DNA of 64,000 nt from Pezizomycotina sp. ARF18 (Eukaryota; Ascomycota). Below are positions 47,931-60,356 of the stretch, piece after piece. Numbering within the stretch: the first letter of the stretch is position 1; each line of letters opens with the position of its first letter. A model generated the notes under the pieces. That model saw only the letters and a list, made by a program, of their open reading frames with translations, did not search any database and was not told the DNA's origin. The DNA lies in assembly GCA_002224055.1 (NCBI GenBank), contig AZLU01000076.1, positions 113,965-177,964 of the forward strand, written 5' to 3'. The translations under genes were made by a program, and so were the position numbers.

Positions 47931-50290
47931 GCAATGAAGAGCGCAGGTCGCCTTTCTTAAGTTCTTGTTTCTGTTTGCGTTCTAGTTTGATGCAAGGGAT
48001 ACAGAGTAACGTACATAAATACAGAGCTCTTTACGATATCACATTTGCTACGAATGGTGTTTACAAGTTGGTGTACATATATAATAAACATTAGATAAAA
48101 GAAGCGCCCTGAAGATGGTTAATGGTGAAGATAGAGAGGCACAAGGAATATTTGAGTACTACGAGATAAGACTCAGCATACATGTACCCTTGAGGTCTTA
48201 TCAAGGACCAAATAGTCTCTGTTTTTGAAAGATGAGGAATAACTTGAACTCTCACTTCAATAGATATTGGCGCCAGACATTAGCACCTGAAAATGGAATA
48301 TTAGACCTAACTACATAGCTAGGCATGAAGGCGAATACTCCCAACTCGCATGGTGACAAGCTAGGATGGATATCTAGACAACATCTTAGAGATAGCCATG
48401 ATATTCTTGTTTCACCAGCACTTGTCTTGTTGTTGCTGTAACACGGAGCTAATCCCGCACGCTTATCATAGCAGATCCTTCTTATTAGCATAGCTCGATA
48501 GAGTCGCAATACCTACATCAAGAAACCAGTCGTCGCATCACATATTGGTAGTTACTAGCGATCATGGAAGCCGGCGCGGCGGATTAGGGACATAGAACAT
48601 ACACCACCAACATATTGAAAAACATAGGCTGATATTGGAACAAATTCTTATCAGACACTTTTGTGTATTCAATGATGTCAGCCGCGTCACCCCATTTGGA
48701 AGAGTTGATATCTTGCCAAGGTGGCCCTGAGAGCATAGTTTGAACGAATACGAACAAGACCCGCAGACTAACTGGTAATAAATACTTATAATTATATCCA
48801 TTATATTTATTTAGGAGAAGGTATAATTAAATATTACACTGAATGTGCCCTCTTAAGCTGAGCGCAAAAACGCACAACTACAATATATGAACAACTTAGC
48901 GGCTTTGAGGCGGAATTTGCTATAAAACGTCGTGATATATAAATGATAAGTTCAATTTCCCCCTCTGCAGGCACGGCTTCAATTCCGCGGCGATTCGGCA
49001 GTCTGCCTTCTTTGCCGACGGGACTGAATACCCCCTTGGTGTAAACAGACCCTTTTCAATAGAGCGGTGAAACAGGCAGTGTATATGAAACGCGAAAAAC
49101 CCCACTCTTCACCTTCATCAAGATAACGACGTTTTATTATCACGACTGTTTAAAATTATCGATTCCTTAAAGGGATCACTTTATCCGAAGATCGCCCGTA
49201 TCGAGCACCCTTTCTTTCGCTCCCTATTCTCTCCATTCTGAATAGTCTATAGGCTATATTATAAGGGACTTAGACAGTTGAAACTTTCGACGTTCAATTT
49301 GCAAGGTACGGACGTTCTGGCTAAATGTTCCCAAATCTTATTCCAATTAACCGGTATAACCGCATTTATAATCATATCGCTGTTCGAGCTTTGATCAGAT
49401 TGGCCAATCCTCTTTCTGCCAAAGTCTTAGAGCATTGACAAGAACTCTTGCGGAAAGTTCTAGCGTTGGGGAGAGTACGTGCAAGATTGAATAAATTAAA
49501 AAATAGCTATTGTAGCAACACTAGCGCAAAACCCCGTGAAGATATCGACGTCCCCACTTTTATATTTCGTCAACCCTTGCGCACACACTTCGTAATAATT
49601 AGCGTTCATGATGCATTAAGTTACCTACGCTGATCTTTGGGACGAAAAATTTTAAGAGCTGCTTATAAGATTGAAAATTATACGAAATGGCAAATCGTTA
49701 GTTGTTAAAACATATCCGAACTAGGCTAGAAGATCGAGGAAATTGTCCAAAAAGTTTCATTGCGTACTATATTATACAACCGGACACTAGGCTTATATCT
49801 ACTAGCGGACAGAAGCAAAACTATGTAATACGGTACCGTAGAATTTATAATAGAGAGCCAAGGCCCAAGGGGGCGCCGGCGCTTTTGGCTTCTGCAAGCG
49901 AATATGGTCCTGATCGTGACAGGGGAGGTTCACTCATTGTTCGGGTGCAAAATATACGAAAAGGCGCATAAACTGCCATTCCCCATAGTCTCACGCTAAA
50001 GCGCGGGCAGGTTTTATACCCTCGTAATCCCCTCTCTGATTGACCTTTTCTGTTCCTTTTTATTTCTTTTCCGACTTCGTGTGTAAAGGTTCCTGTTGCA
50101 TTTTTGCTATCTTTCTCGCTCTTTACTTTTGTTATAGTGCAACTTGTCTGGTAGACAGTGCACGGTCCATTCGTTTGGTATTTTCCTATTTTTTGCTTCG
50201 ATTACATGCAATAGCGTTGCAGCTTTTGCCCTTGTTTCTTTCCTGTCCTTTGTTGTACGTTTGTTGTGAACTATTTTTGTAGCATACTAT
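47931..50290. other. Gene-free stretch
   Basis: I see no supported gene; the longest open frame is about 89 codons. It turns CT/T-rich from about 50040, which looks like the promoter and leader of the gene at 50344. Confidence 0.45.
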
Positions 50291-50300
50291 TATATATATA
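50291..50300 (+). promoter_or_regulatory. Possible TATA box
   Basis: TATATATATA 44-53 bp before the ATG at 50344. Confidence 0.35.
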
Positions 50301-50343
50301 GGATTTCTATTTTTTTCGTCGAACGAAAGAAAATATCGTCGCA

Positions 50344-51472
50344 ATGGCTCGTTTAAACGCTGTTCGTGCGTCGATGCTTCCCCTCCTGCTCCTGGTAATC
50401 CGAGCAGCGCGTCAGCCATTCACAAGTCGCCGTTGGAATCGACTCCCTGTTCTACCGAGGTCTCACCGACTGCGACTCCATATCGACGACTTTCCGATAC
50501 CAGCAACTTCGACTACCAAGATAGCAGCGAGGATAACGAAGGTGAAGACAGCGGGTATCACGCTAAGAAGAAGCAGGTTTACTCTTCCTCGCCGACTGGT
50601 CGCCGCGGATACCCGGTGCCTACCCCGACGCCATCCAACTATTACAATAACGAGGACGATATTCACAGCAATGGCAACAGCAATTGGAATTCCATTAACT
50701 GAATGGAGAGGGAAACGTGGATGCCAGTGCACTATCAACCTCTACCCGACGCTGATTACCTTCCCGGATGTGTACACTGTGCACCCTGAATTCACGGCTG
50801 ACTTCGCTCCATCATGTCGGCCAGCTGCACCGAAGGTCCCGTAGAGATACAGTATGTTACCGCGCCCCGACGTCCGTACTCGACACCATTACTCTCACGG
50901 CCGGCACGCCTGCGTCGCGTACAGCGTCGAGCTCTGCTACGCCGGCTCCGACGGCAACGAGTGTGCGCCGACGCAGCCGATATACAACATGCCGATGGAG
51001 ACCGTCGTCGTAGGTAACCGTAATGACTGGCTACCGCGGAACGACTGCGTAACCGTCACCGAGCAGGGAAATAGTATGATGTGGGAGCCCGCGACGAAGA
51101 CGATCGTATGTCAGCTGGACGCGAAGGCTACTGGTTTCGTTCCGGCGGAGTTTAACGGCATGGTTAACGTCAATTACCTACCGCCGCAGGGGAGGGCTAC
51201 GACTACGTTGTGCGAGACCGCGAGTTACACACCCTACGCTCCGAAGTATAGCAATAGTACGATTTCGGCTCCGCCTGTATCGACACCTACTCCTGTCGTA
51301 GTTCCTGCTCCGCTCCGGCCCCGGCAGCGCCGCAAGTCCCGCTCCAGCCCTCCCGCCGCCGAATACCGCGATGTATAACTCGATGACGAAGGTTCTCAGC
51401 AGCATGCCGACGAAGGCACATGATAGCATCGTGTTTTCTAACGGCGCAGGCAAAACTGGGAGCTGGAGCTAA
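50344..51472 (+). CDS. Secreted cysteine-containing protein, frameshifted, unknown family
   Basis: The ATG at 50344 opens a signal peptide (MARLNAVRASMLPLLLLV) whose end, IPSSASAIHKSP, lies in the next frame after one slip. An Asp/Ser/Tyr-rich low-complexity stretch follows (DTSNFDYQDSSEDNEGE, PVPTPTPSNYYNNEDD). Then comes a folded-looking domain with spaced cysteines: CVAYSVELCYAGSDGNEC, YNMPMETVVVGNRNDWLPRN, DCVTVTEQGNSMMWEPATK, TIVCQLDAKATGFVPAEF, CETASYTPYAPKYSNST. A Pro/Ala-rich tail ends at TAA 51470-51472. About 370 residues. The tail is not strongly hydrophobic, so a GPI anchor is doubtful. I do not recognise the domain; at least three slips. It lies about 160 bp before the histidine-kinase region on the same strand. 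Confidence 0.6.
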
Positions 51473-51634
51473 GTTTGTCTCTGGGGTTTTTTGCGGTGCT
51501 TGCGGTCACCATGGGCATTCTCTAGATCGGTTGCTTTAATTAACAGTTCGTGAACCACTAACTTTGTGGAAACCTAATATTGTATTATTTTTGTAACATT
51601 ATCCCTATCTTTTCTTCTTGTATAATAGCATTGC

Positions 51635-54218
51635 GTGAAAAAATATCGATCCATCGAAAAAAAAAAAAAAAAACTTTTCATTCACTGCATCTCTTCCGCG
51701 CTTTGCCCTTCCTCGAAGGAGCAATTTTCTACCGCTGTCTTCACGAAATATCTGAGACGTGTCAACGAGGACAACGAACCATTCTTCAGCGTCGACTTCA
51801 CGTCGGATGATATGAGTAAACTCGTAAACATGCGATACCGCGGCTTCAACAAGTGCAGCACTTGCGCCGTCATGCATGTCCACACTTACGACGGAGCTCT
51901 GCAAGCCGTGCTGATACTAGGTATCAACAACCATAGCACCCTATACAGAAGCGGATCACAAATTTGTCCCGGATACTTTCGATGACGGTAGGGAACGCAC
52001 GCCTTCAGCAGGAGGAGCTGAACCAGCAGATGGAGGATAAGATAGCCGCCATGGAGCGCGCGAAAGCGGCCGAGATAGAGGCGCTCTTGCTGAAGCGGAC
52101 GCAGAAGCTCAGAGAGAGCGAGCTGCTGTTCACGAAGACGCAGCGAGTATACCAGTCGGCCTTGTCTGCCTTGACTCTTAAGGGGTCATACTATACGCTA
52201 ATGATGCGTGGTATAACCTCTGTGGCTTGAAAGTCGGCGAGAACATGGAGGATTAGCCGTCGATCATATACGAGGGCAATCGAGAGGTGGTTGTGACTAC
52301 CTTCACCGAGGCTATCGCGAACAGATCGTCGATGGCTATGGAGCTGAGGCTCGTAATGACCCTACGCCGGGCGGTAAAGGATGGCTTAGTTGGCAAGGAG
52401 CTCGATAGATCCAAACGTCGACGAAACTACAGGGGAGGTGACGGGTTTCTTCGGAACGTTGGTGGACATAACGTCGTTCAAGGACGCTGAGGAATTTCAG
52501 AAGCAGCTGACTATCGACGCGCTCGAGAGAAAGGCAGCAGGGTAATTTTATCGACGTCACGAGCCATGAGCTTCGCAACCCACTTTCTGCTATGCTTCAA
52601 AGCGCAGATAAACTCATTCGTATCCTCGACGAGTTTTCGGTTATTAAGTGTCCTGGGTATGAAAAGGTGCGCAACGTATTGAAGACGCGCTCGAAGCATC
52701 TGATACAATACTTGCCTGTGGCGAGCATCAAAGAACATCATTGATGACATATTGAACGTATCGAAGTTGGATGCGGCTTATTAACGGTTTGCTCGTCCCC
52801 GTTCGCCGCACGTTTTGTGCTCGAGAGGACGATGAAGATATTCAATCCGGAGCTCCCGTCAAAAGATATCACATCTGGATTCAAGGTTAGATTTTTTCCG
52901 TTTCAACATATCTCGTGTTCAGCAGCGCTGATGTTAGAATCGACAATAATTATTTAGTTAACGACCGCGTACAGCAAATACTGCTCGCAATTCTGGTGGG
53001 CTGTCGATCTGCACGCCTAACGCAGATACTCATCAATCTCATGACGAACGCTATCAAATTCACGGGCCAGAAGTCTGGCAAGAAGAAGATAACGTTATAG
53101 TCGATGCCTCACTAGAGCGACCCGAGATTAACGATACAACGCTTAGGTCTCATGACGAGGACTCCGATGAACAAAAGCGAGCCCGAATTCACGAACGCCG
53201 GACGCGGAGAAGGATGATGCTATTTACCTTCTATTCACATTCAGGATACCGGTATAGTATATCAAAGGAATGGCGAAAAGGCACTCGCGGAAGTTCAGCA
53301 GGCTCCAAGTACCCCTTCTCTTTTCAGTGATATCAGAGCCCGCGTAGACTCGGAATTTTCCGGAATCATAAATAGCTTATGCTAAATTGTTTTGATAGAA
53401 ACCTATGTAACGTACGGCGGCTCCGCCTCGGGATCTTCATCGCCCGAAAGCTCTCTTACCTCCTCGGAGGTGAATTGCACTTCGACTCGCAAGAAGGCAA
53501 GGGCTCCACATTTTCTTTCTTTCGTTCGGTGCTCGCAGTGCGACCCCCCAGACACGCTAGGCGACCGACCCCTGCGTGGTCAAAAACATCGCCGTCCCGT
53601 TCGACCTTCTCTACCCGAGGATAACAACCGGTGATATTCTAGTAATATCGCAAGCCGCTCAAGTTGACAAGCAGGAACCACCCGCCGATCATCGTGTGGC
53701 TCGGGCGGCAAAGCGGAGAATAAGAAGCGGGGCGCCGGCTACGATATCCTCATTGTAAAGGACAACAAACTTAACAAACACAATCTCAGGAAACAGCTAG
53801 AAAACAAGCTCCATCACATCTGTAACGAACAACGGGCTAGAGTGCCTGGAAATGCTGAAGGAGAAGCCGGATTATATGGTCGTCTGATGGATATGGAAGT
53901 GCCGGTTATGGACAGCGTAATGGCGACCCGGCAAATACGTTCCAATGAAACCAGCCGAAATGCGAAAGAGAGATTAACGATATAGGGATTAGCGCGAATG
54001 CTAGAACGGCGCAGATCGATGAAATGATTGCAGCGGGCATGGTAAATTCTGTCGAGACTATATTGATTTCTTCTTATGAGCGATATATTTCTTTATAGAC
54101 AGTGAATAAAGTGAACTGATCATAATTTTGAATCTTGTAGTATGCTGTGATCACGAAGCCGGTCCTGATTGGCAAGATCGAAATAGCCCTGGAGGAACGC
54201 CGCCGCAAGCGGCTCTGA
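51635..54218 (+). CDS. Hybrid histidine kinase (PAS, HisKA, HATPase, receiver), frameshifted
   Basis: Two-component sensor kinase. Segments in order: KYLRRVNEDNEPFFSVDFTS and MHVHTYDGALQAVLILGIN, resembling the sensory part of fungal kinases; ILSMTVGNARLQQEELNQQ with a coiled-coil linker; a PAS region (NDAWYNLCGLKVGENMED, MAMELRL, DETTGEVTGFFGTLVDIT); HisKA with the phospho-accepting His in SHELRNPLSAMLQ (His codon 52565-52567) and IIDDILNVSKLDAA; N-box RLTQILINLMTNAIKFTG; G2-like box GGS/GLGIFIARKLSYLLGG, where one base is missing; DSQEGKGSTFSFF; and a receiver domain with LMDMEVPVMDSVMATRQIR, a 99-nt intron (54042-54140) and ITKPVLIGKIEIAL. Stop at 54216-54218. About 800 residues can be followed. 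Group kinases of this sort are often longer, and the preceding gene ends at 51472, so the N-terminus may be truncated. At least eight slips. Confidence 0.85.
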
Positions 54219-56281
54219 GCGGCTCTTTCGCTCTTCTGTGACCTTGGATTGGATTATATAGCTACTTGCTAGAACGGAAGTGCAGCTTATCTTTCCTGAA
54301 AGGCTTTAATCTTCACCTTTGCAACAAAATCTTAAGTCGCATTTCTAATCACGGTAGCTCTCGTTCGAAGTTGGTAAATTTCCGGGCCATATGTGAAGCT
54401 GGCTTTCGCGTGCTTCTTCTACATTCGAGTTAGTGTTTACATATCTGGAAACAAATGAGCGTTCTCCGGTCCTGGATAACAGTCTTTCAACCCATATCTC
54501 TATTTTCACGGCGTTCACTTCCTATTGTACATTTAGTCTCCGAAGTTTTTCAAAAATGCATCTTAGACTCGCAAGATCCACGATTCACGATGTCTCTCGC
54601 CTTTTGGCGAGCTTTTATCCACGGTTAACGGTTTATAAAATTCTGCCTTGTCAAGTAGCCTCGCTATCGTCAGTGGTCCTTGTTTCTAATTATTCTCCGA
54701 TTATTTACATGATTATGTCTGCATAGAGATCTTTAATGTCCAGGGGATCTTCTGTGAATAACCTTATACGTATATTTAGATATTTATATAATATTTATTT
54801 GTTTCATGTCCATTTTATAACGTGGGGCGTCTCGGGCCAATTATAATATAAAAATGGTGGCTTTTAGAAAGTAGCGTCGAGTCGTGGGTGCATGCACTGG
54901 AAACCTCCTGAAGCAACGGTCGTCCAAAAGCGTACCCTAACGGAACCAGCAGTGGAGCTGGATCGCTGCTTACCATAGCTTCGAACTAAATGTTTTATCC
55001 CCGATGAAGCTCGTATTATACTTGCATTCTGAGTATTCCCCTGCATTTCCAAAGAATCTTTTACCGGCTATCGTTGCTTTGTGTTAATCAATCCGAGATA
55101 GCTGTCTGCAGGCAACGTTATGATATTTAGCCGGCGTCGCTCTATTCTCGGGGCTCTTCTTCAGCAACGGATCAGCTCAAACAACGCGTGTTAGGGATAA
55201 TGCATATTTGAATAATGGTTCGATCAATCTTAAATGTAAAATCGATATCTGGGATCTTCGTCTTTACTAGTGTATGGGGGTTTGATCGATGTTCTGCAAT
55301 CGCATCTCAAACGTTTCTAGACATAGGTTGTCAAAGGCGGGAAGATTCTCCTTCTGCTCACATCCTTGAGCTCGCGAACCACCCATTATCTATAGTATCA
55401 GGCTACTATCCACACGATAGGTAACGCCATTACATCGCCGTAAAGACTCCTTTCCCTCAGAGCCTCTGCAATATTGCTTATCTTAATAAACCCATATATT
55501 GCGATCGGTCAACCCTCATTTCAAATAAACTTCTGATATCGCTATTTTATCGATTTGGTTAATAGGGTCTGTGCTCGTATTTTCCGCATCCATTTATCTA
55601 TCTGGCTACCCTGCGTGCCGCCTTGGAGAACCTCGCCAATGTTACGTTTCGGGACGGGTGGATGATGTAAATCACTGCCTTTAATAGTGTAACGAGCCCG
55701 GACTAGAGTGGAAGAATTGCGAAAAATGGCGTCAATCTTAATCCCTGGGGCCCTTTGGAAACAAAGAAAACGCGACTTGAGCAAGAAGAATGCGACAGTT
55801 ACTCGGTGTAGTATTGGATCAGCTTCTTTTCCCTTCAGATTATGATAGCTAACGGCGTACCGGCTGTGGCGCTGTCGTCTCCCAAGAACCTATTCCTGGA
55901 AGCCACGAGCTGTCTTTGTATAATAAGCTGGTTGATGATCATGGCCCCTGTAAAGTAGATTGCAACAATTTGTACTTAAAAGCCGAAAGTCGCTCGTTGT
56001 CTGACTTCCGTGACCATGTAATTCAGGCATCACCCCGGATCCCTCTACCAAGGCTGAAGTTTTTTCACCCTCGGCCGGACCAGGGGTTTTGGTTGTCTGG
56101 AAATTTAAAACTCTATCTTTCCCACTTTATTTTGAACCGTCTTATTATCAAATATATTTCAAACACACCATCTCACATCTTTTTCTCGATAAGAATTTTG
56201 ACTTTTGTCGAAGATTCGGTTCCTAAAACTTTTGTTCGTTGGTGTAAACAACATTATACGACAGGAAACGGGGAATTTGAG
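54219..56281. other. Gene-free stretch
   Basis: I see no supported gene. AT-rich around 54770-54860. The 137-codon frame at 55916-56329 has no features until it enters the next gene. Confidence 0.45.
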
Positions 56282-57351
56282 ATGGTCTGGCGACGCCCGA
56301 GGATGCACGAACTACCCTCATCCCGATAACACCAGCCTATGTGCTGGCATGCGAATGGGCCTTCGTCTCCCTGGCGGCGGTGTTCGTTAGCCTACGGATA
56401 TATGTCCGCGCGCGCCAACGACTGTTTATCGCCTCCGATTACACAATTGTCTTCACCCTGCTATGCTTCATCATCACTGCCACTTGCGACACTGTCATGG
56501 TCAAGAGTGGATTTTCCGACGAAACTCTAAATCTGAATCCCGGCGATCCGAACTCCGCTACGTCCGCTACCGTCCCGTTTACTACACTGCCTGTTGAAGA
56601 TGCTCTACGCATCTTCGATACCATACTATACAAGCCTGTGGCTAGTTAAAGCAACACTATTGCTTCTATACTATCAACTCATCCCGAGGGATTACTGCTC
56701 CCGCAAGCTACGCGCCGCCTTGAAAGCACGAGCGTTACGGTCGGGTTACTATGTCGTCATGTTGGCGGTGAACATGTTCTGGTGTATCCCGCTGAGTCGC
56801 AACTGGGATACAGACTTAGAACACCGGAATCTGCGAAGGAGCAACGGTACTGTGTCGCGTACTACGCCTCAGAGACTTACATCATATCCGTTACTTTACA
56901 CGCCTTTACAGAGGTCATGGTCTTTGCGTTACCCTGGCCGCTATTGCGCGTGCTGAGTTCAACAAGCACATGTTCCGTGCCGTCGCGGCCGTATTTGCCG
57001 TGGGGTCTTGCGGGCTGTTCGTTAGTCTGGCGAGAGTGGCATATTCATTCCTAGCCCAGTCCGGGGCTGTAGTCGGAGCGGTGCAAGCGTGGGCGCAGCG
57101 GAACAAAAGTGTCGGGATAGTCGTTTGCTGCTTACCGGCGCTCAAAAAGCTCATTAGCACCATGGAACGGTTGTGGGAAGTAGTCGAGATAGCGGTACGG
57201 TGGGAATAGTGGGCGATATCGAGGCCCATAGGAGTATGAGGAAAGTCCTATGACTTCAAGGAGTGATCTTGCTCTGCGGGAGCCCAAGGAGGTTACCAAA
57301 GAACAGAGGCACAGCGTCGCGATTTTCACGGGAGTGGCTAGGTCACCCTGA
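56282..57351 (+). CDS. Pth11-like integral membrane (fungal rhodopsin-type) protein, frameshifted
   Basis: Seven-helix-type plasma-membrane protein of the Pth11/SAT-domain class found throughout Pezizomycotina. The start is ambiguous: ATG at 56282 or 56303, with PITPAYVLACEWAFVSLAAV in the adjoining frame as helix 1. Next SLRIYVRARQRLFIASD, DYTIVFTLLCFIITATCD, an outer loop (LNLNPGDPNSATSATVP), DTILYK, WLVKATLLLLYYQLIPRD, YYVVMLAVNMFWCIPLSRN, the loop Cys in GICEGATVLCVAYYASETY, TEVMVFALPWPLLRVL, FNKHMFRAVAAVFAVGSCG, and SVGIVVCCLPALKKL. The tail reads EPKEVTKEQRHSVAIFTG with a stop at 57349-57351; a shorter end at 57209 exists in another frame. The order of helices and the ALPWPLLR motif are typical. 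Ligand unknown. At least five slips. Confidence 0.75.
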
Positions 57352-58434
57352 GGGATTGCCAGCTCAGGCGGACCCAATTTCTAGCAGTTTCAGAAACGAG
57401 GGTAACTGGTTGAGAATACCATAAGGGCAAGATACCTTATTATATCATTTAGAGACGGCTATGTGTAACGAATTTTCTTATAATAACTTGGCTACTGGAG
57501 GGGTCATATTTTCGTTAGGCGTTTGGATAGGGACCTATAAATGGTTTTTCTGTATGTTCAATGTTAGTAATATAAGGGCAAAGGTATATAATCGTAATTC
57601 ATGATGTGATCATCGTACTGTGATGGGGAAAAGGGGGCCTGCTTTTTCTGTAGCGTGTTGTAGGGGAGCTTTAGTTGCACGTTTTGCTGGTTCCGTGTAT
57701 ATAAAGCATTTTTCTTTCTCCTTCGCGCACGGTCTGTCGTTCACACCGTCCGACACGTCGTTTTCGTTACAACAGTTCCTAGCGCTGTCATTCGGATTGT
57801 TTACTTGGGATCCGCTATCGTTACTATTTATATTTTTATTCTTATGTTAGTCCTTGTTATTCCATTCTCTATTACTAGCCAGAAAGACAGAATCCTATAT
57901 CCTTTTCACTTAGATCACGAATCAGTGTCCTTGACACATTTAGGGACTTTTCCCATCTACAGTACTACATTTCATCACAAAATAGGAACCTGCGGACTTT
58001 GATGGATAGGGCCATGCTCTAATCGCCAAAATCCAGAGACTAGTGGTAGCGTTCAGACATTCTAGTTGGCAATTTTCAGCTTTCGTCGATGCTGAGGCAT
58101 TCATTCTAGATCGTAGGCCATTACGTACAAGATGATAACACTGTCAAATTCGAAGCATATAACCTGGAGGAGTGCATGCAGAATGATTTTCTGCAGAAGT
58201 CAAGTATCATTTCTGGGACACTGTCCTGCCGAAGAGTTGTATAATGGTAACAGTTATAAGTTGGCTGAATATGAACCTCTAAGCAGCCTTTCGCCTCCAT
58301 CTCCGCATACATCAAGTCAAATTCGGGAGGTGCGTTGATAGTCCCATATCTTTCCGCTCTTGCAATGCCCACACTTAAATTTATATTAGAAAATGAAGAA
58401 AAAGTTATATTTAGAGAATCTGCAAAAAATACAC
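57352..58434. other. Intergenic region between convergent genes
   Basis: I see no supported gene. Open frames up to 83 codons carry no motifs. Confidence 0.45.
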
Positions 58435-58936
58435 CTACTCGAATTTCCCGTTCATCCCGAGAAACGAAGCCTTCGTCCCTTTCGAACTCCTCGCGCCTGT
58501 GTCGTGGAGCGTAAATTTCTCCGTTCTGGTATGCGTTGTATTGCGCAAGAAGGAAAGGGGTGATAACGCGTTTGTTGAGGGTTCGAAGCTGGCGACGAGG
58601 GCTTGCTGGCCACGAAGACAGTAGAACCTCCCGGTGCTATCAACGCTGAAGTCTGCGCGCTCAGTATTTCCGATCAATAGATAGGAGGGAGCTATCGTCA
58701 TCGCGCTGTTCTCTATATAGGACAGGTGCTATCAAATTAGCTCCAGATAGTGCTTCGGTCTGCTTTCTCATAAGGGTGGGCTTACGGGGCAGCCCAGCCG
58801 AGGGGAATATTGGAGTCGTTGCGATCCAGAGAGGTACGGCGCCAGTTGATGACGGCGCGGCGCGTGGAATCGCAACAGCCATCGCCGAGGAAATCTCCAA
58901 TGCCACCGCTAGAATGTATGAACATTTAATTCTCAT
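58435..58936 (-). CDS. Intact small secreted protein, two exons, unknown family
   Basis: The ATG at 58936 opens a signal peptide (MRIKCSYILAVALEISSAMA). Exon 1 (58936-58786) ends FPSAGLP; a 73-nt intron (58785-58713, GTAAGC...TATAG) splits a codon. Exon 2 (58712-58435) continues QNSAMTIAPSYLLIGNTERA, DFSVDSTGRFYCLRGQQALV, SFLRNTTHTRTEKFTLHDTG and ends NGKFE. The product is 142 aa, the clearest uninterrupted gene in the window. Only one Cys (FYC) remains in the mature part. A TATATAA box lies about 135 bp upstream. Family not recognised; small size and secretion fit a wall-associated or effector-like protein, which is inference. Immediately downstream on the plus side begins the RIPped Copia region. 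Confidence 0.75.
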
Positions 58937-59068
58937 CGTGAAGTATAGGTATGGATGACTGGGCGGTTTGAAGCCGACTGAATTTGGATAGAGGACAAGA
59001 ACACGCTAATAATTCGTTTTCTGAATACAGGGAGAGACGAGGTTGGGAACACAATAAGGAGATAATGG

Positions 59069-59077
59069 TTATATATA
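59069..59077 (-). promoter_or_regulatory. Possible TATA box
   Basis: TATATATAA-type word on the minus strand about 135 bp before the ATG at 58936. Confidence 0.35.
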
Positions 59078-59525
59078 CGCGAAAACTCCTTTCCCCATAG
59101 TTCGATAAGCAAGGTGGCAAGATATCGCGCCGAAGGTCACATCGCGGGGAATTTAGGATGATGTTAAGGCATATGTAACTTGCATCCGATGTACTTCCAT
59201 ATTCCGCCAAAAGGTGAAGATCACAATGGAAGCTAAGGGCCTGAACCTCTGCGAAATCGATCTGTTTATTCACAAAAAGCAACTGCTAACTAGCTACCGA
59301 TATGCCTATCTTGATCGACCATCTCGTGCTATAATGCTCCGCTGCCGGATGCATTCCAAAGGAAGGTGCTGAAGGACTTGAGAGTAGAGTCGCTTATCCA
59401 GACCCCGGGGAATCTTAGAGACCCTTTCTAGTATATCCATAGCGTTTTTTCATGGCAATAATGTGTAAGTACTGCATTATTTCTTATTGAAGATTCCAGT
59501 TGCGAGGTTCCCATTTAGGGGATGT

Positions 59526-60356
59526 GCTGGCGCAGATGTATGGTATGATATCTAATAATGTAGGATGGGATCGAACTTGTGGATTTGACTATAGAACTAA
59601 CTAGACTAACTGAGGGAATATACGATGCTATATATAATAAACTAATAATACTATAATCTTGATATAATGTATATAATCTACCTCGACGGCTCGTAGAGCC
59701 TTATCGTCGTAATCTCCCCGATATCTCTAGCTAAGATCTTAATATCTCTAGCTAAAGTTCCTTATTCCTTAGCTATATAAGTATTACCTCGATGCTATAG
59801 ATTATTATACCTTTTTAGTATACCTAATAGCTAGTACCTCCCCTTATCGATAATACTAGTAATCTTTATCCTATCTTCTTATACCTATAGCCTTTATAGC
59901 GCTATTATAAATATCTTTATAAGCGGTTTAGTAAGTATATCTACGATATTATCCTCTAATCTTATATATCGAGGCTCGATAGTTCCTTCTTAAACTAGTT
60001 CCCTTATAAAGTAATATTATATATCGATATACTTAGTTTTACTATAGTATTTAAGATCCTCATAATACTAATAGCGCTTTAATTATCTATATATATCTTA
60101 ATACTATTAGGAGCCTTAAACTTAAAGGCTCGCTATATATCCTTTAGTATCTAAAGTACCTAGAGAGCTTCCCATAAAGCCTTTTCTATAGCTATATATT
60201 CTACCTTAGTACTACTAGTAGCTATAATACGTTATTTCTTTAAATAGTATAAGATAGCTATTCTATTAAACGTTACTATATAGCCGGTAGTAGATCTACA
60301 AGTAAGCTTATATCTAGCCTAGTTAGCGTCTACGTAGATACGTAGATCTAGTATCT
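59526..60356. repeat. Tandem duplication copy 1 (831 bp)
   Basis: Starts GCTGGCGCAGATGTATGG and ends CGTAGATCTAGTATCT, within the Copia RNase H coding part; copy 2 follows without a gap. Confidence 0.85.
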
